Below are positions 53,781 through 63,949 of a stretch of DNA of 64,000 nucleotides, piece after piece. A program made the position numbers and the translations under genes. The notes under the pieces were generated by a model. That model saw nothing but the letters and a program-made list of their open reading frames with translations, was not told the origin of the DNA and searched no databases. The stretch is from JASLEW01 sp035544895. GTDB taxonomy: Bacteria > Acidobacteriota > Thermoanaerobaculia > Multivoradales > UBA5704. The DNA is taken from assembly GCA_035544895.1 (NCBI GenBank), contig DASZZM010000027.1:33752-97751 (forward strand), given 5' to 3'. Each line of letters begins with the position of its first letter. The stretch's first letter is position 1.

Positions 53781-55245
53781 CGTGGCCGAAGCGGCACGCG
53801 CCGCCGGCGGCTGGGTGGCTGCCGGCGATCCCCTGACGCCGCTCGACGGCGCGGCGATCGACTCGCGCGCGGTGCGCGGCGGAGAGCTCTTCTTCGCACT
53901 GGCGGGCAGCCGGACCGACGGCCACCGCTTCGTCGCCGACGCCTTTGCGCGCGGCGCGGCCGCGGCGGCGGTGGAGAGCGTCGAGCGTGTGCGGGCCGCC
54001 GCGCCGCCGGACCTCGAGGCCGGCAGGGCAGGGCGCGCGCTGATCGAGGTCGGGAGCACCTATTCGGCGCTGCACGCCATTGCGGCCAGCGTGCGCCGGC
54101 GCGCCCCGCGGCAGCTCGCCGCCGTCACCGGCTCAGTGGGCAAGACGACCACCAAAGAACTGCTCGCCGCCATGCTGGCAACCCGCTACCGGGTGGCCCG
54201 CACTCCCGGCAACTTCAACAACCTCTATGGCTTTCCACTCGCGCTGCTCAACATCCCCGACGACACCGAGTGGATGGTGGCGGAGCTCGGCATGTCGAGC
54301 GCCGGCGAGCTGCGCGAGCTGGCGCTGCTGGCGCGTCCGGACGTCGCCCTGTTTACCGTCGTCCGCGCCGTCCACCTGCAGTTCTTCGCCAGCCTGCGCG
54401 ACATCGCCGAGGCCAAGGCGGAGCTGCTCGCCGGCCTCGTCCCGGACGGCCTGGTGGTGGCCAACGCCGGCGATCCCGAGGTGACCCGGATCGCCCTGCG
54501 CCATGCCGCCGCGACGGGGGGCCGGGTGCTCTGGTACGGGATCGGCGCCGCCACGCCCGGCTTTCGCGCCACTCCCGGCGCCAAGCTCAACGGCGTGTGG
54601 GCGCGAGACGTCAGGCCGGAGCCCGGAGGAGGCGCCGGCAGCCGCTTCCGCATCGAGGCGGGCGGCGCCAGCCAGGAGGTGCGCCTGCCGCTGCACGGCC
54701 TCTATAACGTCGAGAACTGTCTGGCGGCGGCGGCGTGCGCCTACGCTCTCGGCGTCCCGCTCGCCGACATCGCGGCCGCCGTGCTGCAAGCGCGGCCGGC
54801 GCCGCGGCGCGGCGTGGTCCACCGCGTCGAGCGCCGCGGCGGGGCGGGCGGGCCCTTCACGCTGATCGACGACAGCTACAACTCCAACCCTGACGCGCTG
54901 CGCCAGGCTCTGGAGAGCGCGGCAAAGCTGCCGGGCGCGCGCCGGATCGCGGTGCTCGGCGACATGCTGGAGCTGGGGGCGGAGGCGCCGAGCTTCCACC
55001 GCGAGGCCGGCGAGCGGGCCGCGCGTCTCGGCTTCGCGCCGGTCGCCGGGGTCGGCGAACTGGCCGGAGAGCTCGCGGCCGGCGCCCGCTCCGCCGGCGC
55101 GCCCGCCGTCTGGCTGGCCGGCGCGGCCGAGGCGGCCGAGTGGGCGGACAAGGAGGTGCGCGGCGGCGACCTGGTGCTGGTCAAAGGTTCGCGCGGCGTC
55201 GGCCTGGAAGCGGTGGTGGCGCGGCTGCTCGGGGAGACGGGCTGA
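53767..55245 (+). CDS. murF: UDP-MurNAc-tripeptide:D-Ala-D-Ala ligase
   Basis: Encodes 492 residues from TTG 53767, preceded by GGAGGAGCGC; no ATG fits. The start lies 14 bases inside murE. Mur-ligase motifs: VTGSVGKTTTKELLAAMLAT (P-loop), GNFNNLYGFPLALLN, and DDSYNSNPDALRQAL in the C-terminal domain, typical of MurF. It adds D-Ala-D-Ala, completing the pentapeptide. GARRIAVLGDMLELG follows. The stop overlaps the mraY ATG (TGATG). Confidence 0.95.
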   Translation: MVSLDVAEAARAAGGWVAAGDPLTPLDGAAIDSRAVRGGELFFALAGSRTDGHRFVADAFARGAAAAAVESVERVRAAAPPDLEAGRAGRALIEVGSTYSALHAIAASVRRRAPRQLAAVTGSVGKTTTKELLAAMLATRYRVARTPGNFNNLYGFPLALLNIPDDTEWMVAELGMSSAGELRELALLARPDVALFTVVRAVHLQFFASLRDIAEAKAELLAGLVPDGLVVANAGDPEVTRIALRHAAATGGRVLWYGIGAATPGFRATPGAKLNGVWARDVRPEPGGGAGSRFRIEAGGASQEVRLPLHGLYNVENCLAAAACAYALGVPLADIAAAVLQARPAPRRGVVHRVERRGGAGGPFTLIDDSYNSNPDALRQALESAAKLPGARRIAVLGDMLELGAEAPSFHREAGERAARLGFAPVAGVGELAGELAAGARSAGAPAVWLAGAAEAAEWADKEVRGGDLVLVKGSRGVGLEAVVARLLGETG

Positions 55246-56330
55246 TGCTCTACCACCTGCTCTTCCCGCTGCGTTACCAGTTCGCGGTCTTCAACGTCTT
55301 CCGCTACATCACCTTCCGCGCCGCGGCGGCAATCGTCACCGCCCTGCTGCTGTCATGGCTGCTGGGCCCCAGGTTCATCCGCACATTGCGCCGGCTGTCG
55401 GTGGGCCAGAACATCCGCGACGTGGGACCGGCGGCACACCAGGTCAAGGCCGGCACGCCGACGATGGGAGGCCTGCTCATCCTGTTCGCGGTGGCTGTCG
55501 CCACGCTGCTGTGGGCCGACCTGACCAACGCCTACGTCTGGATGGTCTTGCTGGTGACTGCCGCCTTCGGCGCCATCGGCTTCGCCGACGACTACCTGAA
55601 GGTCCAGCGCCACAACAACCGGGGCCTCGGCGTCGCCACCAAATTCTGGCTGCAGGTGCTGGCCGCGACCGGCCTGGGGGTGGCGCTGCTCTTCCTGCCC
55701 GCCGGCTACGGGTTCAAGACCACGGTCGCCTTCCCCTTCTTCAAGCAGCTGCGTCCTGACCTGGGGTATTTCTATCTCCCCTTCGTGGCCCTGGTCCTGA
55801 CCGGCGCCTCCAACGCCGTCAACCTGACCGATGGCCTCGACGGCCTGGCCATCGGCTCGACCTCGATCGCCGCCGCCACCTACGCGGTCTTCACCTACGT
55901 GGCGGGCAACCGCATCATCGCCGGCTACCTGCAGGTCTCCCACGTCCTCGGCGTCGGCGAGGTCGCGGTGTTCTGCGGCGCCCTGGTCGGCGCCGGCCTC
56001 GGCTTCCTGTGGTTCAACTCGCACCCGGCCGAGGTGTTCATGGGCGACGTCGGGTCACTGTCGCTGGGCGCCGCGATCGGCAGCGTGGCCGTGCTCGCCA
56101 AGCAGGAGCTCCTGCTCGTGCTGGTGGGCGGCCTTTTCGTGCTCGAAGCCCTGTCGGTCATCGTGCAAGTGGCGTCGTTCAAGCTGCGGCGGCGGCGGGT
56201 GTTCCGCATGGCCCCGTTACATCACCATTTCGAGCTCTCCGGCTGGGCCGAGCCGAAGGTGATCGTGCGCTTCTGGATCCTGTCGATCCTGTTCGCGCTG
56301 CTGTCGCTGTCGACCCTGAAGCTGCGATGA
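55245..56330 (+). CDS. mraY: Phospho-MurNAc-pentapeptide transferase
   Basis: Encodes 361 residues from ATG 55245, overlapping the murF stop by one base; E. coli MraY has 360. About ten transmembrane helices. The catalytic loops are FADDYLKVQRHNNRGLG (DD pair), LTGASNAVNLTDGLDGLA and MAPLHHHFELSGW with its triple histidine. It transfers phospho-MurNAc-pentapeptide to undecaprenyl phosphate, making lipid I on the inner face of the membrane. In most dcw clusters murD follows here; in this window ftsW follows after 27 bases. Confidence 0.97.
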   Translation: MLYHLLFPLRYQFAVFNVFRYITFRAAAAIVTALLLSWLLGPRFIRTLRRLSVGQNIRDVGPAAHQVKAGTPTMGGLLILFAVAVATLLWADLTNAYVWMVLLVTAAFGAIGFADDYLKVQRHNNRGLGVATKFWLQVLAATGLGVALLFLPAGYGFKTTVAFPFFKQLRPDLGYFYLPFVALVLTGASNAVNLTDGLDGLAIGSTSIAAATYAVFTYVAGNRIIAGYLQVSHVLGVGEVAVFCGALVGAGLGFLWFNSHPAEVFMGDVGSLSLGAAIGSVAVLAKQELLLVLVGGLFVLEALSVIVQVASFKLRRRRVFRMAPLHHHFELSGWAEPKVIVRFWILSILFALLSLSTLKLR

Positions 56331-56357
56331 GAAGCCTCGCACGGTGGGGAGGGCCGG

Positions 56358-57443
56358 ATGGCCAAGAAGCTGGCGGCTGACAAGCTGCTGTTCACCGCGG
56401 TGGTGCTGCTGCTCGGCTTCGGGCTGGTCATGGTGTACTCGGCGAGCGCGGCGATCGCGCGCGACCGCTCGCTGCTCTCCAATCCCTTCCTGGTCAAGCA
56501 GGCGGTTGCCGCGGGCGTCGGGCTCGCGCTGATGATCGGGCTGATGCATCTCGACTACCGCCGGCTGTGCTCGCCGCTGGTGGTCTACCCGCTGCTCGCC
56601 GTCTCGTTTGCGCTGCTGGTGGGCGTGCTGTTCTCGCCGCAGCTCAACGGCACCCGGCGCTGGTACTTCCTTGCCGGCCTCTCGGTGCAGCCCTCGGAGC
56701 TCGCCAAGCTGGCGCTGATCCCGTTCCTGGCCTACCAGATCGACAAGAAGCAGGGGCAGGTCAACCGGGTGACGCTGCTGCTGCCGATCGTGCTCTTCAC
56801 CCTGCTCACCTCGGGATTGATCCTGCTCGAGCCCGACCTGGGAACGGCGGTGCTGCTCGTCGCCACCGCCCTGCTGCTGGTCTTCCTGGCTGGCCTGACC
56901 TGGCACTGGATGGTGGGCGCGCTGGTCCTGCTGCCGCCGCTGCTCTGGCTGCTGGTGATGGCGGAGCCCTACCGCCGGGAGCGCCTCTTCAGCTTCCTCG
57001 ACCCGGAGAGGGACCCGCTGGGCGGCGGCTTCCAGGCGCTGCAGTCGCTGATCGCGGTGGGCTCGGGCGGGGTTTTCGGGCTGGGGCCGGGCAAGGGGGT
57101 GCAGAAGCTCTACTTCCTGCCTCATCCCGAGTCCGACTTCATCTTCTCGATCGTCGCCGAGGAGCTCGGCATGCTCGGCGCGCTCGCGCTCATCACCGCC
57201 TTCGCGGTCTTTGCCTGGCGCGGCCTGCGCGCCGGCGCCAAGGCCCCCGACCTCTTCGGCCGCTACCTGGGCTGGGGCTTCACCGGCCTGGTGGCGCTCC
57301 AGGCACTGATCAACGTCAGCGTCACCGTGGCGCTTCTGCCCACCAAGGGAATACCCCTGCCGTTCATCTCCTACGGCGGCTCGTCGCTGGTGGTCACGCT
57401 CTGCGCCTGCGGCGTCGTTCTCAACGTCTCACAGCATGGATGA
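56358..57443 (+). CDS. ftsW: Peptidoglycan glycosyltransferase FtsW
   Basis: Encodes 361 residues from an ATG. It is a polytopic SEDS protein with about ten helices. Family motifs include GFGLVMVYSASAAIA near the start, NGTRRWYFLAGLSVQPSELA, LLEPDLGTAVLL, ESDFIFSIVAEELG and PLPFISYGGSSL. FtsW polymerises lipid II into septal glycan together with FtsI. The ATG context is GGGAGGGCCGG. The protein ends without a long cytoplasmic tail. Its last eight bases overlap murG. Confidence 0.96.
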   Translation: MAKKLAADKLLFTAVVLLLGFGLVMVYSASAAIARDRSLLSNPFLVKQAVAAGVGLALMIGLMHLDYRRLCSPLVVYPLLAVSFALLVGVLFSPQLNGTRRWYFLAGLSVQPSELAKLALIPFLAYQIDKKQGQVNRVTLLLPIVLFTLLTSGLILLEPDLGTAVLLVATALLLVFLAGLTWHWMVGALVLLPPLLWLLVMAEPYRRERLFSFLDPERDPLGGGFQALQSLIAVGSGGVFGLGPGKGVQKLYFLPHPESDFIFSIVAEELGMLGALALITAFAVFAWRGLRAGAKAPDLFGRYLGWGFTGLVALQALINVSVTVALLPTKGIPLPFISYGGSSLVVTLCACGVVLNVSQHG

Positions 57444-58652
57444 CCGGGGCCGCCACGATGCGACGAAGCCTCGCCCCCCCCTCCATGCTTTGCTCGGCGG
57501 CGGCGGCACCGGAGGCCATGTCTTTCCCGCCCTGGCGGTCGCCGAAGAGCTGCTGTCGCGGGGGTGGCGGGTGAGCTTCACCGGCTCGCCCGGCGGCCTC
57601 GAGGCGCGGCTGGTGGCCGAGCGGGGCCTGCCGTTCCATCCGCTGGCGGCGCGGCCGCTGGTCGGCCGCGGCCCGCTGGCCAAGGCACGCGCGCTGGCGA
57701 CCCTCGCGATCTCGGCGGCGGCGGCGGCCCGGCTCGCCCGCAAGCTCGGCGTACACGTGGCGCTGGGCACCGGCGGCTACGCTTCCGCGCCGGCCGTGCT
57801 CGGGGCGCGCCTGGCCCGGCGTCCCGCCGTGCTGCTCGAGCCCAACGCGCGCGCCGGCGTCGCCAACCGCTGGCTGTCGCGCTGGGCCGCCGCGGCGGCG
57901 GTCGGCTATCCGGTCGCGGCGGGCGAGCTGCACTGCCCTGTGACGGTGACCGGAGTGCCGGTGCGGCGGGCCTTCTTCGCGGTGCCGCCATTATTTGAGC
58001 TCTCCGGGGCGCCTGCGGCGCCCGCGCCGGCTGAGACACCAGCGGCGCCTCCGCGGCTGCTGGTGCTTGGGGGCAGCCAGGGGGCGCGGCAGATCAACGA
58101 AGCGGTGGCGGCCGCGGCCCCGCGCCTCTTCGACCGCCTGCCCATGCTGCGCATCGTGCACCAGGCAGGACCGCGCCACGTCGCGGAGACGCGCCAGGCC
58201 TACGCGCGGCAGGGGATGGGACAGGAGCGCGTCGAAGTCGTGCCGTTCCTCGACGGCATGGCCGGCGCCATGGCCGCGAGCCACCTGCTGGTGTCGCGCG
58301 CGGGAGCGGTGACGGTCGCCGAGATCTGCGCCGCCGGCCGCCCTTCCCTGTTGCTGCCCCTGGCCATCGCACAGGGGCACCAGGTCGACAACGCGCGGCT
58401 CCTTGCCGCGGCGGGCGCGGCCGAGCTGTTGAGCGGCGAGGACACCGCGGCCGAGCGGCTGGGGGCGCGGTTGCTCGCCCTGCTCGTCGACGGCGAGCGC
58501 CTGGCGGCGATGGGCCGCGCCGCGCGCGCGCTGGCGCGCCCCGGCGCCACGGTGGCGATTGCCGACTTGCTGGCCGGGCTGGCCGCGCTGACCGCGGTGA
58601 CCGCGGTGACCGCGGTGACCGCGGTGACCGGGCCAGGGGCTGGGGGCGCGCG

Positions 58653-58656
<4 letters not shown>
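57436..58656 (+). CDS. murG: UDP-GlcNAc:lipid I N-acetylglucosaminyltransferase
   Basis: Encodes 406 residues from ATG 57436 inside the end of ftsW. GT-B fold: HALLGGGGTGGHVFPALAVA (lipid-binding glycine loop), GTGGYASAPAVL and RLLVLGGSQGARQINEAV, then LVSRAGAVTVAEICAAGRPS, which binds UDP-GlcNAc. It makes lipid II. Two oddities: a Pro/Ala insertion near residue 200 (APAAPAPAETPAAPP) between the two domains, and a C-terminal tail TAVTAVTAVTAVTGPG encoded by a nine-base tandem repeat. Its stop overlaps the murC start. Confidence 0.95.
58591..58629 (+). repeat. Nine-base tandem repeat in murG 3' end
   Basis: Four exact copies of ACCGCGGTG plus ACC, encoding TAV repeats just before the murG stop. 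Nine-base units keep the frame, so copy number can vary without harm. Confidence 0.85.
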
Positions 58657-60037
<1,381 letters not shown>

Positions 60038-60041
<4 letters not shown>

Positions 60042-60868
60042 CGGCCGCGGGCAGGGTGCTCGATTTCCGCCGCCGGCCGACGCCGCCGCGGCGGCGCCGG
60101 CGCAGCCCGCTGCTCGCCCTCGGCAAGCCGCTGCTCATCTCCCTGCTCACCGTCGCCGGACCCTTCGGGCTGGGCTACTGGGTGCTGACCGCCCGCTATT
60201 TCCAGCTGCGCGACGTGAAGATCGCGGGCACGCGGCGGGTCTCGGCCGCCTGGGTGCGCTGGCGGCTCGGGCCGCTGCTGGGCCGCAACCTGCTCCGCCT
60301 GTCGCTGGCCGAGGTGGCGGAGCGGCTGGCGGCGAATCCCTGGATCGCCTCGGCGGACCTGGCCAAGGAGCTGCCCGGCGGCCTGCGCGTGGCGGTGACC
60401 GAGCGCCGTCCGGTGGTGCTGCTGCGCAGCGGCGAGGACCTGTCTTACGCCGACGCGCGCGGCCGCCCGATCGCGCCGGTGCCGTCGCCGGGCGAAGCGG
60501 CGGCGGCCCGCCGCTCCGGTCTCCTGGTCGTCGCCTTCTCCCACCGGCCGGAGGAGGACCCGGGCGGCATCGCCGGCGCCCTGGCGGCGGCCGCGGAGCT
60601 GCGCGGCGTGCGGCCCGACTGGGCGGCGGGGCTGGTGCGCATCGACGTCCTGGGCGAGGAGGACTACAGGCTGGTCAGCGACGCGCTGCCCTGCCCGCTG
60701 CTGGTCAGCGGCGGGCATGTCGCCGAGCGCCTGCGCCGCTTCGAGCGGCTCATGCCGCAGCTCGCGCGCCGCTACCCGGGGGTGGCAAGCGTCGATCTGC
60801 GCTTGTCGCATCGCATCGTCGTGCAACCGGTGCTCTCTCCCCAACCCAAGCAGGGGAAAGGGGCTTAG
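60038..60868 (+). CDS. ftsQ: Cell division protein FtsQ
   Basis: Encodes 276 residues from GTG 60038, overlapping murC by four bases. A basic, Pro/Arg-rich cytoplasmic tail of about 24 residues precedes one transmembrane helix (LLISLLTVAGPFGLGYWVL). A POTRA domain follows (QLRDVKIAGTRRVSAAWVR; NPWIASADLAKELPGGLRVAV), then the FtsQ beta domain with VTERRPVVLLRSGE. FtsQ links early and late divisome proteins. The central part is less conserved; position plus POTRA make the call. Confidence 0.92.
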
Positions 60869-60895
60869 AAAAACCATCTTTTCGAGAGGTCAGCC

Positions 60896-62134
60896 ATGGC
60901 CAAACCAGAACCTTACTTCGTGGGCGTCGACATCGGATCCTCCAAGGTCGGTGTGCTGATCGGCCAGCGCGACGGCAAGGGCGGCATCGAGGTCGTCGGC
61001 AAGGGCCTGGCGCCCAACCGCGGCACGCGCAAGGGCAACATCGTCAACGTGGAGGCCACCGTCGAGGCGCTCAAGCAGGCGAGCGAAGAGGCCGAGGTGA
61101 TGGCCGGCGTCGAGATCTCCCGTGCCTACGTCGGAGTCGCCGGCGCCGACATCCGCAGCGTCAACTCGCGCGGCATGGTGTCGGTGGCGCGCAAGGACCG
61201 CGAGATCACCCGGCAAGACATCCAGCGTGTGCTCGAGGCGGCGCAGTCGGCGGCGCTGCCCTCCGACCGCGAGATCCTGCACGCCGTGCCGCAGGAGTTC
61301 ATCGTCGACGAGCAGGGAGGCATCGACGATCCGCTGGGCATGCAGGGGACGCGCCTCGAGGTGCTGGTTCACCTGGTGACCGGCAATATCACGCGCTCGC
61401 GCACCCTGCTGACCTGCGTCAACCGCGCCGGCATCGAGGTGGTGGAGATGGTCTTCGAGCCGCTCGCCACCGCCGAGGCCGTGCTCTCGCCGGACGAGCG
61501 GGAGCTCGGCGTCCTGCTGGTCGACATCGGCGCCGGCACCACCGAGTACGCGCTGTTCTGCGCCGGGGAGATCCAGTACAGCGCGGTGGCGCCGATCGGC
61601 GCCGGCCACTTCACCAACGACCTGGCCATGGTCTTGCGGACGCCGTTCGGCGAGGCGGAGCGGATCAAGGTCAAGCAGGGGTGCTGCCTGCCAACCATGG
61701 TCGGCGATGAGGACGGGATCGCCGTGCCCACGGTCGGCGGCGGCAGCTCGCGGGTGGTCCCCAAGCGCGAGCTGTGCGAGATCCTCCAGCCGCGCGCCGA
61801 AGAGCTGTTCAGCTTGTTGCGCGACGACCTGGGCAAGCACGCCAACGACGAGGGGCTGCGCGGCGGCGTGGTGCTCACCGGCGGCGGCGCCCAGCTCGAC
61901 GGGCTGCTCGAGCTTGCCGAGCAGGTCTTCGACGCCGGTGTGCGCTATGGGCTGCCGCGCGGGTTGGGCGGCCTGGTCGACGTCATCAGCAGCCCCACCT
62001 GGTCGACGGCCTCGGGGCTCCTTCTCTACGCCTTGAACGCCGAGGAGACCCAGAGCAAGGCGCAAAAGAAACCCGGCTTTAGCATGCGCGGGATGGTAGG
62101 CAGCCTGCGCGGAATGTTCTCGGACCTTCTGTAG
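60896..62134 (+). CDS. ftsA: Cell division protein FtsA (actin-like)
   Basis: Encodes 412 residues from ATG 60896 with GAGAGG upstream. Actin/Hsp70-like phosphate-binding loops: VGVDIGSSKVGVLIGQ near the start, LLVDIGAGTTEYALF and VVLTGGGAQLDGLLELAEQV. The 1C subdomain is present (EILHAVPQEFIVDEQGG). The C-terminus GMVGSLRGMFSDLL is amphipathic and should anchor FtsA to the membrane. It tethers FtsZ filaments. It precedes ftsZ by 36 bases, as is usual. Confidence 0.97.
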   Translation: MAKPEPYFVGVDIGSSKVGVLIGQRDGKGGIEVVGKGLAPNRGTRKGNIVNVEATVEALKQASEEAEVMAGVEISRAYVGVAGADIRSVNSRGMVSVARKDREITRQDIQRVLEAAQSAALPSDREILHAVPQEFIVDEQGGIDDPLGMQGTRLEVLVHLVTGNITRSRTLLTCVNRAGIEVVEMVFEPLATAEAVLSPDERELGVLLVDIGAGTTEYALFCAGEIQYSAVAPIGAGHFTNDLAMVLRTPFGEAERIKVKQGCCLPTMVGDEDGIAVPTVGGGSSRVVPKRELCEILQPRAEELFSLLRDDLGKHANDEGLRGGVVLTGGGAQLDGLLELAEQVFDAGVRYGLPRGLGGLVDVISSPTWSTASGLLLYALNAEETQSKAQKKPGFSMRGMVGSLRGMFSDLL

Positions 62135-62170
62135 GAAAGAGCGGCCGCTTCAACGAAAAGGGGGTGCATC

Positions 62171-63508
62171 ATGATTCTGTTCGACGACCATCTTCAGGGT
62201 GACGCTGGCAAGGGCAAGGAGGCGCCGATCGGCACCCGCGAGGCCGAGGCGCTGCCCGCCCGCATCAAGGTGATCGGCGTGGGCGGCGGCGGCGGCAACG
62301 CGGTCAACCGCATGATCGACGCGCAGCTGCGCGGCGTCGAGTTCATCGCCTCCAACACCGACATGCAAGCGCTGCACAAGTGCCGCGCGCCGGTCAAGCT
62401 GCAGATCGGCGGCCTGCTCACCAAGGGCCTGGGGGCCGGGGCCGACCCCGAGACCGGCCGCAAGGCGGCGCTGGAGGACACCGAGCGCATCCTCGAGATG
62501 CTCGAGGGCGCGGACATGGTCTTCCTCACCGCCGGTCTGGGAGGCGGCACCGGCACCGGCGCCGCTCCGATCTTCGCCTCGCTGGCCGCCGAGATCGGCG
62601 CGCTGACCGTCGCGGTGGTCACCAAGCCGTTCGGTTTCGAAGGGCGCCGCCGCATGCAGCTCGCCGAGCGCGGTGTCGACGAGCTGCGCGGCGCGGTGGA
62701 CACGCTGATCACCATTCCCAACGAGCGGCTGCTCAACTTCGTCGAGCGCGGCACGCCGCTGTCGGAAGCCTTCCGCATCGCCGACGACGTGCTGCGCCAG
62801 GCGGTGCAGGGGATCAGCGATCTGATCACCATCCCGGGCGAGATCAATGTCGACTTTGCGGACGTGCGCACGATCATGACCGGCATGGGCATGGCGCTGA
62901 TGGGCACCGGGGTGGCCCGGGGCGAGCACCGCGCGCTGGAAGCGGCGCAGCGCGCGATCTCTTCGCCGCTGCTCGAGGAGACCTCTATCCAGGGAGCGCG
63001 CGGGGTCTTGATCAATATCTCCGGCGGCCACGACCTGACGCTGCACGAGGTGGCCGAGGCCGCGCGCATCATCTCCGACGCGGTCGATCCGGACGCCAAC
63101 ATCATCTCCGGCATGGTGATCGATCCCGCGCTGGACGAAGCTATGAAGGTGACGGTCATCGCCACCGGCTTCGACCGCGGCCCTGGCTCTGAGCGGTCCG
63201 AACGGTCCGAGCGGTCTGAACGGTCCGAGCGGTCCGAGCGCGCGGAGCGCTCGAGACCGATCCCGGCCCCCGCTCTCGGCGCCGCCCGCCCCACCGGCGC
63301 CGGCCCCGCCCTCGCCGCGGCCCCGTCTCCCGCCGGCGCCGCGGCCAACTCGGCGCGCGAAGAGCCGGGCGACTCGGCGGCCGAGATGCCCTTCTACCGC
63401 AAGGCCATCGCCCACACCCGTCCCGACGACCCCAACGGCTTCGGCCCCAACTGGTCGAACGTGGACGACTACGACATCCCGACCGTGCTGAGGAAGCAGA
63501 TGGACTGA
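62171..63508 (+). CDS. ftsZ: Cell division GTPase FtsZ
   Basis: Encodes 445 residues from ATG 62171 with GGGGG upstream. The tubulin-like GTPase domain has VIGVGGGGGNAVNRMI, FLTAGLGGGTGTGAAP (GTP loop), and the T7-loop region (NVDFADVRTIM). A disordered linker of about 100 residues begins with a SER-repeat tract (SERSERSERSERSERSER) encoded by nine-base repeats. It ends in the conserved C-terminal peptide DDYDIPTVLRKQMD, which binds FtsA and other partners. The N-terminal extension (ILFDDHLQGDAGKG) is short. Confidence 0.98.
   Translation: MILFDDHLQGDAGKGKEAPIGTREAEALPARIKVIGVGGGGGNAVNRMIDAQLRGVEFIASNTDMQALHKCRAPVKLQIGGLLTKGLGAGADPETGRKAALEDTERILEMLEGADMVFLTAGLGGGTGTGAAPIFASLAAEIGALTVAVVTKPFGFEGRRRMQLAERGVDELRGAVDTLITIPNERLLNFVERGTPLSEAFRIADDVLRQAVQGISDLITIPGEINVDFADVRTIMTGMGMALMGTGVARGEHRALEAAQRAISSPLLEETSIQGARGVLINISGGHDLTLHEVAEAARIISDAVDPDANIISGMVIDPALDEAMKVTVIATGFDRGPGSERSERSERSERSERSERAERSRPIPAPALGAARPTGAGPALAAAPSPAGAAANSAREEPGDSAAEMPFYRKAIAHTRPDDPNGFGPNWSNVDDYDIPTVLRKQMD
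63191..63253 (+). repeat. Nine-base tandem repeat in ftsZ linker
   Basis: Seven units of GAGCGGTCC, GAACGGTCC, GAGCGGTCT and variants encode consecutive Ser-Glu-Arg triplets (last units Ala-Glu-Arg) in the disordered FtsZ linker. Frame-preserving and probably length-variable. Confidence 0.85.
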
Positions 63509-63569
63509 TCGAGAAGACCACTCAGGTTCTCGCCGCGGCCCCCCGCCGGCCGCGACACGCCCGGCCCCA

Positions 63570-63595
63570 GCTGCCGCCCCGCCCCCGGCGGCAGC
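63570..63595 (+). terminator. Hairpin after ftsZ
   Basis: GCTGCCGCC and GGCGGCAGC form a nine-base perfect stem with an eight-base C/G loop, 62 bases after the ftsZ stop. Likely marks the end of the dcw transcript, although no T-run follows. Confidence 0.45.
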
Positions 63596-63648
63596 CGCGG
63601 AAAACGGGCGCGACCGCGGCCGTTGATCAGATGCGGAGGAGAGTGAGA

Positions 63649-63815
63649 GTGCTAAGCGCCGGGATGCGTGTGGAGCCTCCGGGGGCTCCCCACAGGTCAC
63701 GATTCGCTGGCGGCTCAAGTGTGCCTTGATTGTTGCGGGAGTGGCGGCGCGAGCCGCCGCGAAATGTGACCTGTGGGGAACCCCCGGAGGCTCTGAGCAC
63801 CGTTCTCGCCTCACC
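63649..63815. mobile_element. Palindromic repeat element, copy B (MITE-like)
   Basis: Arms at 63672-63700 and 63766-63794 are reverse complements with one internal mismatch, and the match extends inward to about 45 bases. Ends GGAGCCTCCGGGGG and CCCCCGGAGGCTC equal those of copy A (35485-35645). The left flank GTGCTAAGCGCCGGGAT matches the right flank of copy A read on the other strand. It lies between ftsZ and an incoming transposase gene. Confidence 0.7.
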
Positions 63816-63949
63816 AGCTTTTTCGAAGTGGTCCGCAGCGGCGAGGGGGATGGCGGCGGCTAGCAGCCCGTGGTGAAAGTGGTTTAAACATCTTGAGTTA
63901 GCGGTCGAGGGCCGGTAAACTTGGAGGCAGCTTCTGGAGGACTCCAAGC

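Noticed and set aside
58591..58629. Possible CRISPR-like direct repeats
   Set aside because: Units are nine bases without spacers and lie in frame within murG; this is a minisatellite. No CRISPR array was seen in the window.
62150..63814. Minus-strand 554-codon frame opposite ftsZ
   Set aside because: Antisense shadow of ftsZ that continues through the palindromic element; no protein family features.
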